Assembly (NCBI GenBank): GCA_031288575.1
Contig: JAITRD010000072.1
Location: 1-6,835, forward strand
DNA from: Treponema sp.
GTDB lineage: Bacteria; Spirochaetota; Spirochaetia; Treponematales; Breznakiellaceae
Reading direction: 5' to 3'
DNA: 6,835 nt
The position numbers and the translations under genes were made by a program. The notes below the pieces were generated by a model. That model did no database searches. It was not told the DNA's origin and was given only the letters and a program-made list of their open reading frames with translations. Of this stretch, positions 1-3,870 are shown piece by piece (position 1 is the first letter of the stretch; each line of letters starts with the position of its first letter).

Positions 1-1683
1 GTCAGGATCCGGCTGAATGAAAAGCCCCTCCTTTTTATTACCCGGATCACCGGTTCCCTGCCCCGGCGGCTTTACGGCGACGAGGCGCGGATCCGCCAGG
101 TTCTGCTTAACCTCCTGAGCAACGCCATAAAATACACCCGGGAGGGGCATATTGCCCTTTCGATTTACGGCAAGCCCCTTCCGGATGCCGGCCCCCGGGA
201 GGGGGAGGCCGGCGGTCCCCGGTTTACCCTGTGTTTTGAGGTGGCCGATACGGGGATTGGGATAAAAAGCGAGGACATGGGCCGGCTTTTTGGCAATTTT
301 GAGCAATTTGATGTCCAATACAACCGGGGCATCGAAGGGACCGGCCTGGGGCTTGCCATAAGCCGGAGCCTCTGCCGGCTTATGGGCGGGGACATCGGCG
401 TCCAAAGCGTCTACGGTCAGGGCAGTACCTTTACGATTCATCTGCCCCAGGGGATACTCGACGGGGAACCCTTTGCCCAGGTGGAAAAAAGCGAATCCCT
501 CGCGGTTTTGGTCTACGAAAAGCGGCCCCTTTACGCCGAATCCCTGGTTTACACCCTGGAAAACCTGGGCGTGCCCTGTTCCCCGGTCCAAAGCGGCCCG
601 GAACTGCGGGGGTGCCTGCAAAACCGGAGTTATTCCTTTGTGTTTACTTCCTCCGCCCTGTACCCGGAGAGCCGGGAAATCCTGGAGGAACAAGGCTCCG
701 GGGCGGTTTTGGTACTCCTCACGATATACGGCGAGGAGTACCGGCCGGATATACCGGCCCTGGCCATGCCGGTCCATCCCCTGGCCGTGGCAAATATCCT
801 CAGCGGCACGGCCCCGGACGCCCCGTACCCGGAGACAAAAGATAAGGCCGCCCGTTTTATCGCCCCCAGCGTCCGGGTGTTGCTGGTGGACGACATCAGC
901 ATCAACCTCGACGTGGCGGAGGGGCTGCTTTCCGTCTACGGCGTCCGGACGGATCTGTCTTTAAGCGGCCGGGAAGCGGTGGAACTGGTCAAAAAAAATT
1001 CCTACGACCTTGTTTTTATGGACCACATGATGCCCGGCATGGACGGCATAGAGGCCGCCGGGGCCATCCGTGCCTGGGAGGAAGCTCAGGGCAAAAAGAA
1101 AGTCCCCATCATAGCTTTAACCGCCAACGCCATTGTGGGGATGAAGGAAATGTTTTTGGAAAAGGGCTTTGACGACTATATTTCCAAACCCATAGAGCTC
1201 TCCAAGCTGGATGAAATAATGTCCCGGTGGATCCCCGGGGAGAAGCGGATAAAAGCCGGCGGCCTGAAAGGGGAAACCCCTGGCGATGCCGGCCTGGCCA
1301 TTCCCGGGGTGGACGTAAAATGGGGCGTCAGCATGACCGGCGGGACCGAGGAGGGCTACCGTAAAGCGCTGGCCTGGTTTTGCGAGGACGCCGCCGGGCG
1401 GCTTCCCCTTTTTGCCGCCGGACTCGCCGCCGGGGATCTTCCCCTGGTGAATTCCCAGGCCCGGACCATCAAAGGCGCCGCGGCAAACATCGGCGCGGCG
1501 GGGATATCCGCGGAAGCGGCCGCCCTGGAAACGGCGGGAAAGGCCGGGAACCTGGGGGCGGTCCGGGAGGGGCTGTCTTTCTTCCAAAAACACCTCGCTT
1601 TGCTTATCGAAGACATAAAACAGGCCCTGGAAACAGGGGAGAACCCCGAATTGACGGGGCCCCCGGGGCATGAAGGAAATTGA
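1..1683 (+). CDS. Hybrid sensor histidine kinase, 3' part (ATPase, pseudo-receiver, receiver, degenerate Hpt)
   Basis: The frame is open from the left edge, so the sensor region and the phosphorylated-His (HisKA) domain lie outside the window; 560 residues are visible, numbered here from base 1. The ATP-binding domain shows an N box (RIRQVLLNLLSNAIKYT, N37 and N41), G1 (DTGIGI, D83), F box (LFGNFEQFD) and G2 (GTGLGL, 113-118). Residues about 167-265 look like a receiver that has lost its acidic pocket and phospho-Asp. A complete receiver follows: D297/D298, phospho-Asp D341 in FMDHMMPGMDG, T374 and K396. The C-terminal ~120 residues resemble an Hpt helical bundle, but the motif reads ARTIKGAAANIGA, with R488 where the phospho-His belongs. 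Family knowledge: such proteins relay phosphate from a membrane or cytosolic sensor to receivers. A GTG at 241 lies inside the ATPase domain and is not the start. The signal and output are unknown. Confidence 0.93.
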   Translation, partial: VRIRLNEKPLLFITRITGSLPRRLYGDEARIRQVLLNLLSNAIKYTREGHIALSIYGKPLPDAGPREGEAGGPRFTLCFEVADTGIGIKSEDMGRLFGNFEQFDVQYNRGIEGTGLGLAISRSLCRLMGGDIGVQSVYGQGSTFTIHLPQGILDGEPFAQVEKSESLAVLVYEKRPLYAESLVYTLENLGVPCSPVQSGPELRGCLQNRSYSFVFTSSALYPESREILEEQGSGAVLVLLTIYGEEYRPDIPALAMPVHPLAVANILSGTAPDAPYPETKDKAARFIAPSVRVLLVDDISINLDVAEGLLSVYGVRTDLSLSGREAVELVKKNSYDLVFMDHMMPGMDGIEAAGAIRAWEEAQGKKKVPIIALTANAIVGMKEMFLEKGFDDYISKPIELSKLDEIMSRWIPGEKRIKAGGLKGETPGDAGLAIPGVDVKWGVSMTGGTEEGYRKALAWFCEDAAGRLPLFAAGLAAGDLPLVNSQARTIKGAAANIGAAGISAEAAALETAGKAGNLGAVREGLSFFQKHLALLIEDIKQALETGENPELTGPPGHEGN

Positions 1684-1827
1684 CCGGATCCTTGCGGGGA
1701 ACTTAAAAATTTTAACCAAAACCCGCGGCGGATGGTGGAAGAAAAAACAAAAACCGTATTAGAGTTAGGGGATGCCGTTCTCAAAACCGGGACGGTCCGG
1801 GCCGCGGCGCAGCAGGAAAAAATCTAA
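1670..1827 (+). pseudogene. Possible frameshifted small ORF between kinase and lipid kinase
   Basis: An ATG at 1670 overlaps the kinase stop and reads MKEIDRILAGNLKILTKTRG before running to a stop at 1760-1762 through a less protein-like tail. In another frame an ATG at 1732 reads MVEEKTKTVLELGDAVLKTG and continues to a stop at 1825-1827, just before the lipid kinase start. Joined by one shift near 1730, the two would make one short charged helical protein of about 50 residues. Neither ATG has a convincing Shine-Dalgarno. It may be a broken gene, a real programmed or sequencing frameshift, two tiny ORFs, or non-coding spacer. I do not recognise the family. Confidence 0.25.
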
Positions 1828-1828
1828 C

Positions 1829-2854
1829 ATGACCGGAGCGGATATGGAAAGCAAGCGGAAGCATTTGTTTGTTATCAACCCCGTTTCTTTTCGTACCGAA
1901 GGGGAGATGAACCTTTTTGCCGATGAGGTAAAGGATCAATTCCGGCGGTTTATCAAAGAAGAATGCGCCCTCCAGGTTTCCCGTTTTCCCCGGCACGCCA
2001 TCCAGACGGTGCGGCGCTATATCATCCAGGCGGGGGCGGAGCAAACGGTCCGGGTCTACGCGGTGGGAGGAGACGGGATACTTTTTGACTGCCTGAACGG
2101 AATCGTGGGGCTGCCCAACGCGGAACTGGTCCCGGTTCCCTACGGGCGCACCAACGATTTTGTCCGCGCCTTTGGGGAGGGTAAAAACGACCTTTTTAAG
2201 AACATCCCCCTCCTGGCATTGGCGGCGTTTATTCCCACGGACATTCTCCACTGCGGCAGTAATTATGCCCTTAACCTCTGCCTGGTCGGGCTGGAATCGG
2301 CTGCGGTTTTCCGGGCCGTGGAAATGCAGCAGCGGCTGAAAGACTTCCCCCGGTTTATCAGAAACAGCCGCCGCCTGTATAATGTCCTTTATTATTTGGG
2401 GGGCTTTCTGGCAATGTGCGATCAAAAAATAATTCGCCAGGAATACACCATCGGCATTGACGGGGAGGACCTCAGCGGCAGCTATGTCAGCGTCAATATC
2501 GCCAACGGGCCCTGCTACGGCGGCGATAAAAGCGCCGTGGTTACCGCCGTTCCCGACGACGGCCTGATGGATGTGCTTTTGTTCAAGGGCAGGGGTACCC
2601 TCCGGGGCCTTTCCCGGATCCTGCCCTATACCGGGGGCCATTACGACCGTTTCCCCGGGGATTTTATCCTGAGGCGGGGGAAAACCGTAACGATCCGCTC
2701 CCGGGACCCCATGCTGATAAACCTGGACGGCGAGGCCTTTTTGGACACCAACATCCAGGTGGAATTGATTCAGCGGGCGGTCAAGATAGCGGCGCCGGGC
2801 AACATAAGCTACCACAGGAGGCGCCCCTTTCATGAGCAACCGGTCTCCCGATAA
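1829..2854 (+). CDS. Diacylglycerol/sphingosine kinase family lipid kinase
   Basis: The predicted protein (341 aa from this start) has the diacylglycerol kinase catalytic fold. It opens with a strand (KHLFVINPVSF), followed by the nucleotide-binding motif GGDGI at residues 80-84 (usually GGDGT or GGDGS). Next comes PYGRTNDFVRAFG, matching the family's P-x-G-T-x-N-D-F/L-A-R region. The C-terminal beta domain has NGPCYGGD, PDDGLMDVLLF and the conserved acidic INLDGEAF near the end. Family members transfer ATP phosphate to a lipid hydroxyl on the inner face of the membrane; the substrate here is not predictable. The frame opens at ATG 1772, but GGGG abuts that codon with no room for a ribosome site. 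I prefer 1829, preceded by AGGAAAA; ATG 1844, with GGAG five bases upstream, is almost as good. The gene follows the kinase on the same strand, so an operon is possible. Its last 23 bases overlap the next initiation region. Confidence 0.88.
   Translation: MTGADMESKRKHLFVINPVSFRTEGEMNLFADEVKDQFRRFIKEECALQVSRFPRHAIQTVRRYIIQAGAEQTVRVYAVGGDGILFDCLNGIVGLPNAELVPVPYGRTNDFVRAFGEGKNDLFKNIPLLALAAFIPTDILHCGSNYALNLCLVGLESAAVFRAVEMQQRLKDFPRFIRNSRRLYNVLYYLGGFLAMCDQKIIRQEYTIGIDGEDLSGSYVSVNIANGPCYGGDKSAVVTAVPDDGLMDVLLFKGRGTLRGLSRILPYTGGHYDRFPGDFILRRGKTVTIRSRDPMLINLDGEAFLDTNIQVELIQRAVKIAAPGNISYHRRRPFHEQPVSR
2816..2821 (+). promoter_or_regulatory. Strong Shine-Dalgarno AGGAGG inside the lipid kinase 3' end
   Basis: AGGAGG lies 10 bases before ATG 2832, inside the lipid kinase coding region. 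It is the best ribosome site in the left half and implies translational coupling to a downstream gene that once overlapped the lipid kinase stop. Confidence 0.6.
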
Positions 2855-2945
2855 ACCCTCCGCGCCGTCCGGTGATCGATCTGTTTCCCGGCATCGAGCA
2901 GGGCCGTTTTATCGACATGAGCGACATTACCCCCCATGGAGCTAA
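2832..2945 (+). pseudogene. 5' remnant of an unknown gene cut by the repeat element
   Basis: The ATG has a strong AGGAGG ten bases upstream and overlaps the lipid kinase end by 23 bases, the usual layout of a co-translated next gene. The frame begins MSNRSPDKPSAPSGD and stops at 2943-2945, four bases into the 179-bp inverted-repeat element, giving 37 residues. A second frame, open through GTG 2872, reads VIDLFPGIEQGRFIDMSDIT, which looks more protein-like than the annotated frame there. The original gene may therefore carry a one-base frameshift near 2870 as well as the repeat insertion. I do not recognise the family, and the continuation is not found in the window beyond the element. It could also be a genuine 37-residue peptide. 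Confidence 0.4.
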
Positions 2946-3120
2946 ACTTGACCCACTTTGCCTGAGTAGGTCCGCCGGGGAGGGAAAAATGCCGGGAAAA
3001 ACATTTGGAATTCTCCGCCGGAGCGTATCGAAGATAGCGGATGCGGGCTCTACAATCGTTTTGCCCGGCATTTTTCCCTCCCCGGCGGAAATTACACAGC
3101 ATTTTGTGGGTCAAGTTTAG
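2942..3120. mobile_element. MITE-like 179-bp inverted-repeat element
   Basis: The ends are a perfect 15-bp inverted pair, CTAAACTTGACCCAC (2942-2956) and GTGGGTCAAGTTTAG (3106-3120). After a non-matching 14-16 bp gap, a second perfect 26-bp inverted pair follows: 2971-2996, beginning TCCGCCGGGGAGGG, and its complement at 3064-3089. Similarity continues weakly inward, leaving a loop of about 60 bp. An 82-codon frame (2872-3120) crosses it, but over most of its length it only translates the palindrome, so I regard the element as non-coding. The shape fits a non-autonomous element mobilised by a transposase elsewhere. I see no clear target-site duplication. As RNA it would fold into a long hairpin, so it could also act as a transcription barrier after the lipid kinase gene. 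Confidence 0.7.
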
Positions 3121-3142
3121 GCCGGAGCAGGCGGGGTAAAAC

Positions 3143-3162
3143 CGCTCCGTTAAGGAGCGTTT
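3143..3162 (+). terminator. Possible weak hairpin terminator
   Basis: CGCTCC, loop GTTAA, GGAGCG, then TTT followed by GTT. The six-pair GC-rich stem followed by a short T run could end transcripts from the left operon, but the T run is interrupted. Confidence 0.3.
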
Positions 3163-3215
3163 GTTCAAAAACCGTAGCACACGCCCGGCGCCCAGTAAAA
3201 GTGACCATACAGAAA

Positions 3216-3234
3216 TTTGTGGGTCAAGTTTAGG
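3216..3234 (+). repeat. Third copy of the element end motif
   Basis: TTTGTGGGTCAAGTTTAGG is identical over 19 bp and in the same direction to 3103-3121, the right end of the MITE-like element, 113 bp away. The core GTGGGTCAAGTTTAG also occurs inverted at 2942-2956. Spaced repeats of a GGGTCAA-type motif resemble the multiple terminal transposase-binding sites of IS21-family insertion sequences. That assignment is from memory and is an inference; no transposase gene is present here. It lies directly beside the end of the minus-strand remnant at 3238, so it could be the outer end of an insertion sequence that once carried that gene. Confidence 0.6.
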
Positions 3235-3237
3235 TCC

Positions 3238-3280
3238 TTAGGCTGAGGCCCCTTCCTGTTTCCGCCGTTTCCGCAGGGCT
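3238..3280 (-). pseudogene. Orphan 3' end of the coiled-coil gene (last 13 codons)
   Basis: Read on the minus strand, the 34-bp repeat plus nine further bases encodes ALRKRRKQEGASA and then TAA. The first eleven residues are identical to the corresponding stretch of the minus-strand gene at 6609-6824, which instead ends EGAPV. Upstream of this point the reading frame enters AT-rich cassette DNA. The simplest reading is that this is the original 3' tail of that gene, detached when the cassette inserted. Confidence 0.6.
3247..3280. repeat. Left 34-bp direct repeat, att-like boundary
   Basis: The stretch from GGCCCCTTCCTG to CCGCAGGGCT is repeated perfectly and in the same direction at 6618-6651, 3371 bp away. 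Identity stops abruptly on both sides: left flank GGCTGA against ACACTG, right flank ATATATAG against TCCAGGCA. Composition drops to AT-rich immediately after it. It lies in the 3' end of a coding sequence, a common kind of site for tyrosine-recombinase integration. Confidence 0.7.
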
Positions 3281-3285
3281 ATATA

Positions 3286-3316
3286 TAGTCAACTAAGCTC
3301 TGTTGTAGTAAACTAA
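3286..3316. promoter_or_regulatory. Tandem TAGTNNACTA palindromes, candidate operator
   Basis: TAGTCAACTAA (3286-3296) and TAGTAAACTAA (3306-3316) match at 10 of 11 bases. Each contains the palindrome TAGT-NN-ACTA. Their starts are 20 bp apart, about two helical turns, so a dimeric regulator could bind both on one face. They sit in AT-rich DNA about 100 bp before the first cassette gene. I see no textbook -35/-10 pair, so the promoter itself is not placed. Confidence 0.4.
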
Positions 3317-3337
3317 TTTACGCAGGGGGAAATTGTC

Positions 3338-3442
3338 ATGGGAAAAACTTTTCAAAACCTATTCCTGCTGACGGATATTGTGCATTTTAAGGAAGGGGAG
3401 TGTATTATATGGCCCAAATACCGGCATCACGGCGGGAACTGA
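3338..3442 (+). CDS. Possible 34-aa leader ORF overlapping the first cassette gene
   Basis: ATG 3338 is preceded by GGGGGA with seven bases between, a good ribosome site. It reads MGKTFQNLFLLTDIVHFKEG and continues to a TGA at 3440-3442, overlapping the next gene by 34 bases in another frame. Translation of this ORF would pass over the next gene's ribosome site and start, so it could couple or tune its expression. No family is recognised. It may equally be a chance ORF in the untranslated leader. Confidence 0.35.
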   Translation: MGKTFQNLFLLTDIVHFKEGECIIWPKYRHHGGN

Positions 3443-3852
3443 AAAACGCCTTCAGCAAACATTATCATGTGTATAATGCCATGGATCAATCATACCATCC
3501 CATGACCAGAAGATTACTGCTTTTTTATGCGGTTGAGTCGGGATTAAAATGCTATCTGTTAAAGAACATACATAAGTATATGACCAGTGAACTTTATACC
3601 TATAAACAATTTAATGATTTACAAGAACACGGGCATGATATCAGGCGTTTAGTCAAATTCGCGGGTATTAGTGGTCAAAAAGATTATCAACTGGGCAACC
3701 TGTTTATGAAAAATGGAGATACCATAGCGCCGGAACAGTTTCATCAGCTTTGGCGCTATGGTATAGAATCAAGGGTTTTAGAAAACGAAGATCGTATTGA
3801 AGTAACGCTAAAAAATATCGCCGATTGGCTTAGCAGCAATCTTGTCGAATAA
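3409..3852 (+). CDS. HEPN-like small helical protein, partner of the downstream ATPase
   Basis: 147 aa, predicted soluble and mostly helical, with no signal or membrane segment. ATG 3409 is chosen because GGAAGGGGAG (3391-3400) lies eight bases upstream; an in-frame GTG at 3400 would fall inside that ribosome site. The helix AVESGLKCYLLKN (41-53), the following EHGHDIRRLV (73-82) and the later LWRYGIESRV (114-123) resemble the arrangement in HEPN domains, where an alpha-helical core often carries E-x-x-L-K and G-H-D-L elements. The usual HEPN RNase motif (R, 4-6 residues, H) is not clear: R116 is present without a matching His. It may be a non-catalytic or toxin-neutralising member, or an unrelated helical protein. 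The next gene starts 18 bases downstream on the same strand, so the two are almost certainly co-transcribed and may form one complex. Confidence 0.75.
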   Translation: MAQIPASRRELKNAFSKHYHVYNAMDQSYHPMTRRLLLFYAVESGLKCYLLKNIHKYMTSELYTYKQFNDLQEHGHDIRRLVKFAGISGQKDYQLGNLFMKNGDTIAPEQFHQLWRYGIESRVLENEDRIEVTLKNIADWLSSNLVE

Positions 3853-3870
3853 ACAGGGAGGAACGAGGTA

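Noticed and set aside
1117..1719. 200-codon minus-strand open frame opposite the kinase receiver/Hpt region
   Set aside because: It is antisense to a domain-rich kinase, shows no recognisable motifs, and is explained by GC-rich third positions leaving few stops.
1772..1828. Upstream ATG start for the lipid kinase
   Set aside because: The added residues are basic and not family-like, and the ribosome-site-like GGGG touches the ATG with no spacer. ATG 1829 or 1844 has better placed sites.
1781..2839. 352-codon minus-strand open frame opposite the lipid kinase
   Set aside because: It mirrors the lipid kinase almost exactly; the plus strand carries all the family motifs and the minus translation has none.
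2872..3120. 82-codon plus-strand frame running through the repeat element
   Set aside because: About 60 of its codons are translation of the palindromic element and it ends at the element's last base. Only its first ~23 codons may be a gene remnant, noted under the truncated gene.
2942..3234. CRISPR array from the repeated GTGGGTCAAGTTTAG motif
   Set aside because: Only three copies, one inverted, with unequal spacing and no cas genes.
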